NCBI RefSeq assembly: GCF_050586345.1
Contig: NZ_JBOCEF010000003.1
Location: forward strand, 62,001 to 126,000
From: JBOCEF01 sp050586345
GTDB taxonomy: Bacteria > Pseudomonadota > Alphaproteobacteria > Rhodobacterales > Rhodobacteraceae
Reading direction: 5' to 3'
DNA length: 64,000 nt
The notes under the pieces are model-generated. The model ran no database searches and was not told the origin of the DNA. It worked only from the letters and a program-made list of their open reading frames with translations. A program made the translations under genes and the position numbers. Position 1 is the stretch's first letter. Every line of letters begins with the position of its first letter. This document shows positions 26,663 to 35,441 of the stretch, piece after piece.

Positions 26663-29600
26663 TCACTCGGCGGCGAGCGGGGGCGCCTCCCCGGCCCGTC
26701 CGATCCCGGCCCGCAGCGCCTCCCGCGCCGCCATCGCCTTCGCGAAGGCTGCGGATTTCACCGGGCCGTAGCCGCGGACCTCGGTCGCCAGCCGCAGCAG
26801 CGCCTCGGCCTGGTCGGCGGGCACGCCCCCGCCGGTCACGAGGTCGAGATCGTCCTCCACCGCCTTGATCAGCGCCCGCTCCTCGCGCCGGTCCTTGCCG
26901 CGCCCGAACGGGTCCAGCGGCGTCCCGCGCAGGAATTTCAGTCGCGCCAGAACCCGGAACACGGGCAGGATCCACGGGCCGAACGCGCGCTTCTTCGGCC
27001 GCCCGTCGGCGGCCGTGCCGGGCAGGACCGGGGGCGCGAGGTTGAAGGCGATGCGGCCGCCATCCTCGAACGCCGCCTTCAGCCCTTCGGCGAAGTCCGG
27101 CGAGGCATAGAGGCGCGCCACCTCGTATTCGTCCTTGTACGCCAGCGCCTGCGCATAGGCGATGGCGGCGGTGCGGTGCAACGCCGCCTCGCCCGGGGTC
27201 GCCGCCATCAGCGCCTCGATCCGGGCGCGATAGCGGCGGGCGAGGGCGGCGTCCTGGTACGCCTCCAGGTGCGCTTCGCGATGGGCCAGGACCTCCTCCA
27301 GCGACATGTCGCGCAGGGCGGGGACGGGGGACGGGGGCGCGATCCGCGCGGCGATGGCGGCCGGGTCATGGGCCATCAGCCGCCCCCAGTCGAAGGCGGC
27401 GAGGTTGCTTTCCACCGCCACGCCGTTCAGCCGGATCGCCCGGGCGATCGCCTCGCGGCCCACGGGGACGAAGCCGCGCTGCCAGGCATGGCCGAGCATC
27501 ATCAGGTTGGCCGCGATCTCGTCCCCGCAAAGGGCCAGGGCGGCGCCGGCGAAGTCGCGGAAATCCTCGCGCCCCGTCGTGCGCTCGGCCACCGCCTTCA
27601 GGAGCGCCGCCTCGCGGAAATCGAAATCGCGCAGGCGCACGAAATCCGAGGTCGGGGCGACGCGCGCGTTCAGCACCGCGCGGGTGCGGGCGGGATCGCA
27701 GAGCAGCGCCGCCTCCTTGCCCGCGGCGACCACCGGGTCGGCGGCCAGCAGCAGGTCGGCCCCGCCCGCGGCGATGCGCGGGGCGGTGGCGATCCGCTCG
27801 GGGCGGGCGATGCGCACATGGGTCAGCACCGCGCCCCCTTTCTGCGCCAGCCCCGCCATGTCGAGGATCATCGGGACCTTGCCCTCGAGATGCGCGGCCA
27901 TGCCGAGCAGCGCGCCGACGGTCAGCACGCCGGTGCCGCCGATCCCGGCGACGGCGATGTTCCAGGCGCGGCCGATCACCGGCAGCTCCGGCTCGGGCAG
28001 GGCCGAGACATCGGGTCCCGCCTGCGCTTCGGGCTTGCGCGGGGCGGCGCCGCGCACGGTCACGAAGCTGGGGCAGAAGCCCTTCAGGCAGGAAAAGTCC
28101 TTGTTGCAGGCCGACTGGTTGATGCGCCGCTTGCGGCCCATCGGGGTCTCTTCCGGCTCGACCGCGATGCAGTTGGACTGGACGGAGCAATCGCCGCAGC
28201 CCTCGCAGACCGCGGGGTTGATCCAGACCCGCATGTCCGGGTCCTCCATCGTCCCGCGCTTGCGGCGGCGGCGCTTCTCGGCGGCGCAGGTCTGCTCGTA
28301 GACCATCACGGTGACGCCGGGGATCTCGCGCAGCTCCTTCATCACGGCGTCGATCTCGTCCCGGTGGCGGATCTCGGTCCCGGGGGCGAGGTCGGCGGGG
28401 CGGTGCAGCCCGGGGCGGTCCGAGACGAGGACGATCTTCGCGACCCCTTCGTGGAACACCTGGTGGGTGATCTGCGCCGGGGACAGATCGCCGTCATGGG
28501 TCTGTCCGCCGGTCATGGCGACGGCGTCGTTGTAGAGGATCTTGTAGGTGATGTTCGCCTTCGCGGCGACCGACTGGCGGATGGCGAGATGACCGGAGTG
28601 GAAATAGGTCCCGTCGCCAAGATTCACGAAGCGGTGCCTTTCGTCGGTGAACCGCCCGATGGCGGTCCAGGGCACGCCCTCGGCGCCCATATGCGTAAAG
28701 GTCTCGGTGTTGCGGTCCATCCACTGGACCATGAAGTGACAGCCGATCCCGGCCATGGCCTTCGACCCCTCGGGCACCTTCGTGGAGGTGTTGTGCGGGC
28801 AGCCGGCGCAGTAATGCGGCAGCCGCTCGGTCGGGGCGTCGATCGCCGCGGCCTCGGCCGCCTCCAGCGCCGCGGCCCGGGCCTGGAGACGGGCGGCCAG
28901 CCCCCCGGGCAGGTCCAGCCGCAGCGCCCGGTCGGCGATGGCGCGGGCGACGGCGGAGACGCTGAGCCCCGAGGACAGGGGCAGGAACGGGCGGTCGTCC
29001 TCGTCATGCTTGCCGACGATCCGCGGGCGCACGTCGGCGCGCCAGTTGAAGAGCTGCTGCTTGACCTGGTTCTCGATGATCTCGCGCCGCTCCTCGATGA
29101 TCAGCACCTCCTCGAGGCCCCGGGAGAAGGCGCGGATCCCCTCCGGCTCCAGCGGCCAGGGCATCCGCACCTTGTAAAGGCGCAGGCCGATCGCGGCGCG
29201 TTCCTCGGGGCCGATGCCAAGCTCGGTCAGCGCGAGATGCACGTCCTCATAGGCCTTGCCCGAGGCGACGATGCCGAGCCGCGCGTCCGGCTGGTCGAAG
29301 ATCACCCGGTCGACGCCGTTGGCGCGGGCGAAGGCGATGGCGGCGAAGCCCTTGAGCTCCTGCAACCGGTGGTCCTGCTCCAGCGGCGCATCGGGCCAGC
29401 GCAGGTTCAGCCCGCCCTCGGGCATCTCGAAATCGGTCGGCGCGGTGAAGCGGGCGCCCTCCTGCGCCAGGTCGATCACGGTGGTGGTCTCGACCGTCTC
29501 GGAGATCACCTTGAACCCGGTCCAGCAGCCCGAATAGCGCGACATGGCGATGCCGAGCAGGCCCAGCTCCAGGAACTCGTGCGCCGAGGACGGGTAGAGC

Positions 29601-30106
29601 ATCGGCATCAGCGCCGAGATGAAGGCATGGTCCGACTGGTGGGGAATGGACGACGACTTGCAGGTGTGGTCGTCCCCCGCGACGGCGAGCACGCCGCCAT
29701 GGGCCGCGGTCCCGGCGGCGTTGGCGTGCTTGAACACGTCGCCCGAGCGGTCCACGCCCGGCCCCTTGCCGTACCACAGGCCCACCAGCCCGTCCTTGCG
29801 GGCGCCGGGCGACAGGTGCAGCTGCTGGGCGCCCCAGACCGCGGTGGCGGCGAGGTCCTCGTTCAGCCCCGGCTGGAACACGATGTCGAGCGGGTCGAGG
29901 AACCGTTTCGCCGCGGCGAATTGCTGGTCGAGCCCCCCGAGCGGCGAGCCGCGATAGCCCGAGATGAAGGCCCCGGTGTTCAGCCCCGCCGCCCGGTCGC
30001 GGCGCATCTGCGTCATCGGCAGCCGCACCAGCGCCTGCGTGCCGGTCATGAAAACATGGCCGCTTTCGGCCGTGTACTTGTCGTCGAGGGTGATTTCCCG
30101 GGTCAT
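26663..30106 (-). CDS. indolepyruvate:ferredoxin oxidoreductase family protein (fused IorAB)
   Basis: 1147 residues. Thiamine-diphosphate enzyme that oxidatively decarboxylates aryl-2-oxoacids such as indolepyruvate to acyl-CoA, passing electrons to ferredoxin. The N-terminal part is the IorA-like pyrimidine/TPP-binding region (ISGYRGSPLGGLD near 48; HYCAGCPHNTST near 440; TGGQTHDGDLSP near 535). A ferredoxin motif CEGCGDCSVQSNC (near 635) precedes an IorB-like gamma domain (IAVAGIGGTGVLTVG near 715). Such single-chain fusions are common in alphaproteobacteria. The start at 30106 has GGGAGGA seven bases upstream and matches the family N-terminus. A divergent Lrp/AsnC gene 171 bases away is the probable amino-acid-responsive regulator. 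Confidence 0.93.
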   Translation of the reverse strand: MTREITLDDKYTAESGHVFMTGTQALVRLPMTQMRRDRAAGLNTGAFISGYRGSPLGGLDQQFAAAKRFLDPLDIVFQPGLNEDLAATAVWGAQQLHLSPGARKDGLVGLWYGKGPGVDRSGDVFKHANAAGTAAHGGVLAVAGDDHTCKSSSIPHQSDHAFISALMPMLYPSSAHEFLELGLLGIAMSRYSGCWTGFKVISETVETTTVIDLAQEGARFTAPTDFEMPEGGLNLRWPDAPLEQDHRLQELKGFAAIAFARANGVDRVIFDQPDARLGIVASGKAYEDVHLALTELGIGPEERAAIGLRLYKVRMPWPLEPEGIRAFSRGLEEVLIIEERREIIENQVKQQLFNWRADVRPRIVGKHDEDDRPFLPLSSGLSVSAVARAIADRALRLDLPGGLAARLQARAAALEAAEAAAIDAPTERLPHYCAGCPHNTSTKVPEGSKAMAGIGCHFMVQWMDRNTETFTHMGAEGVPWTAIGRFTDERHRFVNLGDGTYFHSGHLAIRQSVAAKANITYKILYNDAVAMTGGQTHDGDLSPAQITHQVFHEGVAKIVLVSDRPGLHRPADLAPGTEIRHRDEIDAVMKELREIPGVTVMVYEQTCAAEKRRRRKRGTMEDPDMRVWINPAVCEGCGDCSVQSNCIAVEPEETPMGRKRRINQSACNKDFSCLKGFCPSFVTVRGAAPRKPEAQAGPDVSALPEPELPVIGRAWNIAVAGIGGTGVLTVGALLGMAAHLEGKVPMILDMAGLAQKGGAVLTHVRIARPERIATAPRIAAGGADLLLAADPVVAAGKEAALLCDPARTRAVLNARVAPTSDFVRLRDFDFREAALLKAVAERTTGREDFRDFAGAALALCGDEIAANLMMLGHAWQRGFVPVGREAIARAIRLNGVAVESNLAAFDWGRLMAHDPAAIAARIAPPSPVPALRDMSLEEVLAHREAHLEAYQDAALARRYRARIEALMAATPGEAALHRTAAIAYAQALAYKDEYEVARLYASPDFAEGLKAAFEDGGRIAFNLAPPVLPGTAADGRPKKRAFGPWILPVFRVLARLKFLRGTPLDPFGRGKDRREERALIKAVEDDLDLVTGGGVPADQAEALLRLATEVRGYGPVKSAAFAKAMAAREALRAGIGRAGEAPPLAAE

Positions 30107-30277
30107 GGCGCGTCCTCCCAGCCGCGTTTCCATGATGGCGCGGACGGCGTAGGACAGCGTCGCGAAAACGGGGCCGGGACGGGGCATTCCGAGGACCCTG
30201 TTTCCGAAGTGCGCCCAAGGTGGGACAATGTTTCGATCCATAAAAACGAATCGGAACGCTGTTGCGAGGAGGGCGGC

Positions 30278-30736
30278 ATGGAGCTGGACGAGGCGGACCT
30301 GAAGATCCTCCGGGCGGTGCAGGACCGGCCGGGCCTGACGACGCGCGAGCTGGCCGAGGAGGTGGGGCTGAGCCACACCCCCGTCTGGCGGCGGCTTCAG
30401 CGGATGGAGGAGGAGGGCGTCGTCTCCGCGCCCCTGCGGCTGGTGGATCCCGAGGGGGCGGGGTTCGACATCTCGGCCTTCTGCTTCGTCGCGCTCAAGG
30501 AGCATCGCCGCGAGATCCTGCGCGAGTTCGAGGCGGCGGTGCGGCTGGAGCCGCGGATCCTGCAATGCCATTCGCTGACCGGGGAGCACGATTACATGCT
30601 GCACGTCCTGGCCCGCTCGGTGCGCGATTACGAGCGGACGGTGAAGGACGCGCTGACGGCGCTGCCGCATGTGCGGGCGATCAACACCAGCTTCTCCCTG
30701 CGCCGGGTGAAGGCGAACGCGAAGGTGCCGGTGTGA
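30278..30736 (+). CDS. Lrp/AsnC family transcriptional regulator
   Basis: 152 residues. An N-terminal winged HTH begins LDEADLKILRAVQ, with recognition segment LSHTPVWRRLQRMEEEGVV, followed by a RAM/AsnC ligand-binding domain (CHSLTGEHDYMLHVLARSVRDYER). ATG 30278 follows GAGGAGGGCGGC. It reads away from the indolepyruvate oxidoreductase gene, so the shared 171-bp region probably holds both promoters and its operator, with an aromatic amino acid as the likely ligand. It is the last core gene before the tRNA-Lys island. Confidence 0.93.
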   Translation: MELDEADLKILRAVQDRPGLTTRELAEEVGLSHTPVWRRLQRMEEEGVVSAPLRLVDPEGAGFDISAFCFVALKEHRREILREFEAAVRLEPRILQCHSLTGEHDYMLHVLARSVRDYERTVKDALTALPHVRAINTSFSLRRVKANAKVPV

Positions 30737-30778
30737 GGGCGGGGAGGCCCGAAGCGCCGGGCCTTGCCCGCGCGCACA

Positions 30779-30874
<96 letters not shown>

Positions 30875-31003
30875 GTCAGTCAGGGATTTCTCGGCCGCGC
30901 AGTGCATTTCTGCCACCTTGGAGAAATGACATAAAATCAGATGCTTGTGCGCCATCCACCTTTCGACCTGCTTCGCTCGGCCCCTTGCCATTTCACGCGC
31001 TCC

Positions 31004-31031
31004 TGCTTACCTGCTGCTTACCCGGGTAAGC
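31004..31031. promoter_or_regulatory. left arm-type integrase sites with 16-bp palindrome
   Basis: TGCTTACC occurs at 31004-31011 and 31015-31022, 11 bp apart. The second copy belongs to a perfect palindrome GCTTACCCGGGTAAGC (31016-31031) that ends 16 bases before the integrase ATG. The same TGCTTACC pair with the same 11-bp phasing is found at the other end of the island, so these are probable integrase or excisionase binding sites. The palindrome could also serve integrase autoregulation. Confidence 0.65.
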
Positions 31032-31047
31032 AAGCGGAGCCCCGCAC

Positions 31048-32232
31048 ATGCCGACGAAGCGCCTGTCCAAGAGCGTGGTGGAGAAGATCCAGCCGGGTCC
31101 GCGCGACGTGGTGATCTGGGACGAGGCGCTCCCCGGCTTCGGCCTGCGGGTCAAACCCAGCGGCGTGCGGAGCTACGTGGTCCAATACCGCGCGAAAGAC
31201 ACAGGCGCCACGCGCCGCGCCACCATCGGTCGCCACGGCCCGCTCCTCAGCTTCGACCAGGCGAAGAAACAGGCCCGCGCGCTGCTCGCCGACGCCATGC
31301 GCGGCGCCGACCCGGTGGCGGAGAAGACCGAGGCCCGCAAGGCGCCGACCATGCGCGACCTCTGCGACGACTATCTCACCCGCCACGCCATCCCCAACAA
31401 GCGCCCCAACAGCGTCCGCAATGACCGCGGTTTGATCGACGGTCACGTCCTCCCGGCGCTGGGCCGCAAGCGCGTGCGCGACGTCGCGCGCCGGGATGTC
31501 GAGGACCTGCGGGAGCGCATGGCCGCCACCCCCTACCAGGCGAACCGGGCGCTGGCGCTGCTGTCGAAGATGTTCTCCCTCGCCGTCGCCTGGGGCTGGC
31601 GCCCTGACAACCCGGCCAGGGGCGTCGCGCGTTTCCAGGAGGAGAAGCGCCGCCGCTGGCTCTCCGACGCCGAACTGCGCCGCCTGTGGCAGGCGCTCGA
31701 ACGCCGCTCCGGCCAACCCGCGGCGGAGGCGGTGAAACTCCAGCTGCTGACCGGCGCGCGGCTGGGCGAGGTGCTGGGCGCGAAGGTCGGGGACTTCGAC
31801 CTCGACCGCGGCGTCTGGACCAAGCCCTCTCACCAGACCAAGCAAAAGCGGACCGAGCACCTGCCGCTCAGCGCCCCGGCGGTCGAGCTGGTGGGCGCCC
31901 TCTGCGCTGGGCGCGCCCCCGGGGACTGGCTGTTCCCCGGGCGGGTCGAGGGGCAGCCGCTGCGGGAGATCAAGCGCTTCTGGGCTGCGCTGACCGCGGA
32001 GGCGGGGCTGGAGGATTACCGCCGCCACGACAACCGCCACACATTCGCGTCGCACCTGGTGTCCTCGGGGCTGAGCCTCGAGATCGTGGGGCAGCTGCTT
32101 GGGCACAGTTCGGCGGAGACGACGAAGCGCTATGCGCACCTTGCGGACGATGCGCTGCGGAATGCGGCGGATCGGTTCGGGGGGAAGGTGGCGGGAGCGG
32201 GTGGGTTATCACGACCTGACGAGAAGGAATGA
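31048..32232 (+). CDS. tyrosine recombinase / site-specific integrase (P4-type layout)
   Basis: 394 residues. An N-terminal arm-binding domain (about 1-90: LPGFGLRVKPSGVRSYVVQYR, typical DUF4102) precedes a SAM-like core-binding domain (about 100-195) and the catalytic domain with the full set: R in TGARLGEV, K in HQTKQKRTEH, H-x-x-R in HDNRHTFAS, H in LGHSSAETT and nucleophile Y in KRYAHL. It should catalyse integration and excision of the island at tRNA-Lys. GGAG lies ten bases before the ATG. It sits at the end carrying the tRNA remnant, not next to the intact tRNA. Confidence 0.95.
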   Translation: MPTKRLSKSVVEKIQPGPRDVVIWDEALPGFGLRVKPSGVRSYVVQYRAKDTGATRRATIGRHGPLLSFDQAKKQARALLADAMRGADPVAEKTEARKAPTMRDLCDDYLTRHAIPNKRPNSVRNDRGLIDGHVLPALGRKRVRDVARRDVEDLRERMAATPYQANRALALLSKMFSLAVAWGWRPDNPARGVARFQEEKRRRWLSDAELRRLWQALERRSGQPAAEAVKLQLLTGARLGEVLGAKVGDFDLDRGVWTKPSHQTKQKRTEHLPLSAPAVELVGALCAGRAPGDWLFPGRVEGQPLREIKRFWAALTAEAGLEDYRRHDNRHTFASHLVSSGLSLEIVGQLLGHSSAETTKRYAHLADDALRNAADRFGGKVAGAGGLSRPDEKE

Positions 32233-32248
32233 CGATTCCTGCTGGCAT

Positions 32249-32320
32249 AACCTCTTAAGATCGGTTGAACCGGAGCCCCGACTCAGGCGAGACACTAAGG
32301 CTGCGTTCATTTAAGAGGTT
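32249..32320. promoter_or_regulatory. inverted repeat upstream of the restriction operon
   Basis: AACCTCTTAA (32249-32258) and TTAAGAGGTT (32311-32320) are perfect 10-bp inverted copies 52 nt apart, with an 11-bp palindrome CGGTTGAACCG (32262-32272) between them. They fill the short gap between int and the restriction gene, so they are candidate operators or a leader structure for the res-mod operon. Confidence 0.45.
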
Positions 32321-32367
32321 TCATGGGTCTGGAACCTGCGCGCTGAAGTTTCGAGCGAGTGTAAGCC

Positions 32368-35300
32368 ATGTCTTTCTTTGAGCGTCCCATCCTGAATTCG
32401 CCCTATTTCGTGCCGGATCGACATTGGGAGTTGGAGGACGGACGGCCCACCGACCGCATTCTGCCGCACCGCCGGAAGGCGGACCTGATTTCGGCGATCC
32501 CTGGCGCCCGCAGTTCCGGCAGCGCGCCTCAGGGGGATCTTGGCCTCGACCATGCCGCCGGCCTCTCTACGAGCAGTACTGAGTACAACCAGTCGAACCT
32601 CAACGAATTGCGCCAGGAGGTCGACACTTGGCGGCGTCTGCCGAATCCGTCCCAATGGGGCGTCTCGCCTGTAACCCAGCGCCTGTTGCAGCATTGGCGC
32701 GCGCTGCAGGCTGACGAGAGCCAGCCGATCCGCCCCTTCTTTTGCCAACTCGAAGCGGTGGAGACGGCGATATGGCTGGCCGAGGTCGCGCCGAAAGGTG
32801 GATCGCGAGGGCGTGGTCGGCGGTTCCTCGGCTGGCTCGAGCAGGCCAATGCCGAGGCGAACCCGGAGCTTTTTCGTATCGCCCTCAAGCTTGCCACGGG
32901 CGCTGGAAAAACCACCGTCATGGCGATGCTCATCGCATGGCAGACGCTGAATGCCGTTCGCTCGCCGAATGCAAAGCGCTATTCGAAGGGCTTCCTGATC
33001 GTCGCGCCGGGAATCACGATCAAGGACCGGCTCAGGGTTCTTCAGCCCAACGACACGGACAGCTACTACGCCAGCCGGAGTCTCGTGCCCACCGACCTGC
33101 TGCCGGACCTGGGCAAGGCGCGGATCGTCATCACCAACTACCACGCCTTCAAACGCCGTGAGACGCAGGACATTTCGAAGGGTGGGCGTGCGGCGTTGGC
33201 GGGTCACGGGGAAGTCTTGGACACGCTGGAGACCGAGGGGCAGATGCTCCAGCGGGTCATGAAGGACCTGATGGGGATGAAGAACATCGTCGTGATCAAC
33301 GATGAGGCCCACCACTGCTACCGGGAGCGACCGGGTGCAGCCGCCCGGAAGCTTAGCGGGGACGAGCGCAAAGAGGCCGAGGCGAACGCAGAGGCGGCGC
33401 GGCTCTGGATCTCGGGGATCGAGGCTGCGAAGCGGTTGCTCGGCGTGCCCGTGGTCTATGATCTGTCCGCGACGCCCTTTTTCCTTGCGGGCTCGGGATA
33501 TGTCGAGGGGACGCTGTTCCCCTGGGTCGTCTCCGATTTCTCGCTGATGGATGCAATCGAATGCGGGATCGTCAAGCTTCCCCGCGTTCCGGTGGCGGAC
33601 AACGTTCCGGGCCGCCCGGAACCGATGTATCGCAACCTCTGGAGAGAGGTTGGAAAGCGGATGCCCAAGAAGGCGAAGGGGCAGAAAAAGCCAAACCCTG
33701 CCGACCTTCCTCTTGAGGTGCAGGCGGCGCTCGATGCGCTCTACGGCCATTATGAGAAAACCTACGAAGCGTGGGAGGCAGAAGGCGTCGGCGTGCCGCC
33801 GGTCTTCATCGTCGTCTGCAACAACACCACCAACTCCGAAATGTTGCGCGACTACATCGCCGGCTACGAGCGCGAGAGCGCGGATGGCGAGATCGACTTT
33901 GTGAAAGGTAAGCTGGGGCTGTTCCACAACTACGATGACTATGGCGAGCGCCTCGCAAAGCCCCGAACCATCCTGATCGACAGCGCGACCCTTGAAGCCG
34001 GCGGCGATATCGACAAGGCGTTCCGGGACGCCCATGCCGCTGAGATCGAGGCCTTTAGGCGCGAGCAGGCCAGCCGGGGGCAGGGCGCCGACGTTCTCGC
34101 CGACGCGGACATCCTGCGCGAGGTCATGAACACCATCGGCCGCAAGGGCCGTCTCGGCGAGCAGGTTCGCTGCGTCGTCTCCGTGTCCATGCTGACGGAA
34201 GGCTGGGACGCGAACAACGTGACGCATATCTTCGGCCTGCGGGCGTTCGGCACGCGCCTGATCTGCGAGCAGGTGATCGGCCGCGCCCTGCGCCGTCTTT
34301 CCTACGATCTTGACCCCGAGCCGGACCCGGATACCGGCCAACGCCTGTTCCGCACCGAGTACGCCGACATCATGGGCATCGACGGGCTCAACTTCTCGGG
34401 CCAGGCGGTGCAGGCTCCGGTCAACAAGCCTCGCGATGTGGTCAACGTTCGCGCCATGAGCCCGGAGCGGGATGACCTGGAGATCACTTTCCCCCGTGTC
34501 GAAGGCTATCGCCCGGACTTCGCCGACGACCGTCTCACCGCGGACTTCTCGAAGATCGAGCCCTTCGTACTGACGCCCGAAAAGGTCGGCGCCGCCGAGG
34601 TGAAGATGAGCGGCATCGTCGGCGAACCGGTCGATCTTACCTTGGAGCATCTGGGCTCCATCCGCCGCTCCACCATCCAGCAGCGCATCGCCGCGCATCT
34701 CGTGATGCACAAACTGCGCGATGCGGACGGTCGACCGCGCATGGGCCTGTTCCCCAAGGCCAACCGCATCGTCAAGCAATGGCTGGATGCGGATCTGCTC
34801 GTCTGCGAAGGCGGCACCATGCCAGCCCAGGCGCTCTACAAGCTGCTCACCGATGACATCTGCGACCGCATCCTCGGCGGGCTCTCGGTGGAGGGGCCGG
34901 AGGGCAAGCCAGTCCTGCGCGCGATCCTAGACCCCTACAACCCCACCGGCTCCACCGCCGACGTGAACTTCAACACCTCCGCGCCCCGCTGGCAGCCGCG
35001 GCCCGACCGGTCCCACATCAACTACATCGTCACCGACAGCGAGTGGGAGGAGCAGCTCGCCCGCCTGATCGAGGATCATCACAAGGTGCTGGCCTATGCC
35101 AAGAACCACAACCTCGGCTTCGAGATCCCCTATCGCGTCGAAGGCGAAGCGCATCGCTATCGCCCGGACTTCCTGATCCGCCTGGCCGACCCCGACGCGC
35201 CCGAAGGGGGGGAAACCGAACCCCTGACCCTCATCATCGAGGTCAAGGGATTCCGCGACGGGAACGCCGCCATCAAGGCCGCCGCGGCGAAGGACATATG

Positions 35301-35430
35301 GGTTCCCGCGGTCAACGCGCTGGGCCGCTACGGCCGATGGGGCTTCGCCGAACTGCGCGCCGTCCACTCCTTCCGCGAAGAGCTCGACGCCGCCATCGAC
35401 GCTCTGCTCACCGCCCCCGCGACCGTCTGA
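32368..35430 (+). CDS. type III-like restriction endonuclease, helicase-nuclease subunit
   Basis: 1020 residues. SF2 helicase core with Walker A LATGAGKTTV (near residue 174), DEAH box INDEAHHCYRE (near 311) and a helicase C-domain ending EQVIGRALRRLSY (near 635). A C-terminal PD-(D/E)xK-type nuclease region follows (YRPDFLIR ... LIIEVKGF, near 930-960). The N-terminus MSFFERPILNSPYF is characteristic of what I recall as the BPTD_3080 family of restriction enzymes. It cleaves DNA lacking the partner methylation. The methylase gene follows after 11 bases, so the two form one operon. GC content is lower than in the host genes. Confidence 0.92.
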   Translation: MSFFERPILNSPYFVPDRHWELEDGRPTDRILPHRRKADLISAIPGARSSGSAPQGDLGLDHAAGLSTSSTEYNQSNLNELRQEVDTWRRLPNPSQWGVSPVTQRLLQHWRALQADESQPIRPFFCQLEAVETAIWLAEVAPKGGSRGRGRRFLGWLEQANAEANPELFRIALKLATGAGKTTVMAMLIAWQTLNAVRSPNAKRYSKGFLIVAPGITIKDRLRVLQPNDTDSYYASRSLVPTDLLPDLGKARIVITNYHAFKRRETQDISKGGRAALAGHGEVLDTLETEGQMLQRVMKDLMGMKNIVVINDEAHHCYRERPGAAARKLSGDERKEAEANAEAARLWISGIEAAKRLLGVPVVYDLSATPFFLAGSGYVEGTLFPWVVSDFSLMDAIECGIVKLPRVPVADNVPGRPEPMYRNLWREVGKRMPKKAKGQKKPNPADLPLEVQAALDALYGHYEKTYEAWEAEGVGVPPVFIVVCNNTTNSEMLRDYIAGYERESADGEIDFVKGKLGLFHNYDDYGERLAKPRTILIDSATLEAGGDIDKAFRDAHAAEIEAFRREQASRGQGADVLADADILREVMNTIGRKGRLGEQVRCVVSVSMLTEGWDANNVTHIFGLRAFGTRLICEQVIGRALRRLSYDLDPEPDPDTGQRLFRTEYADIMGIDGLNFSGQAVQAPVNKPRDVVNVRAMSPERDDLEITFPRVEGYRPDFADDRLTADFSKIEPFVLTPEKVGAAEVKMSGIVGEPVDLTLEHLGSIRRSTIQQRIAAHLVMHKLRDADGRPRMGLFPKANRIVKQWLDADLLVCEGGTMPAQALYKLLTDDICDRILGGLSVEGPEGKPVLRAILDPYNPTGSTADVNFNTSAPRWQPRPDRSHINYIVTDSEWEEQLARLIEDHHKVLAYAKNHNLGFEIPYRVEGEAHRYRPDFLIRLADPDAPEGGETEPLTLIIEVKGFRDGNAAIKAAAAKDIWVPAVNALGRYGRWGFAELRAVHSFREELDAAIDALLTAPATV

Positions 35431-35441
35431 GAGACCCCGTC

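Noticed and set aside
23273..30277. A plus-strand open frame of almost 2500 codons running antisense through two genes into the Lrp gene
   Set aside because: Composition is Arg/Gly/Val/His-rich and repeats the antisense of well supported proteins. Only its last 152 codons (30278-30736) are a gene. Long shadows are expected at this GC content.
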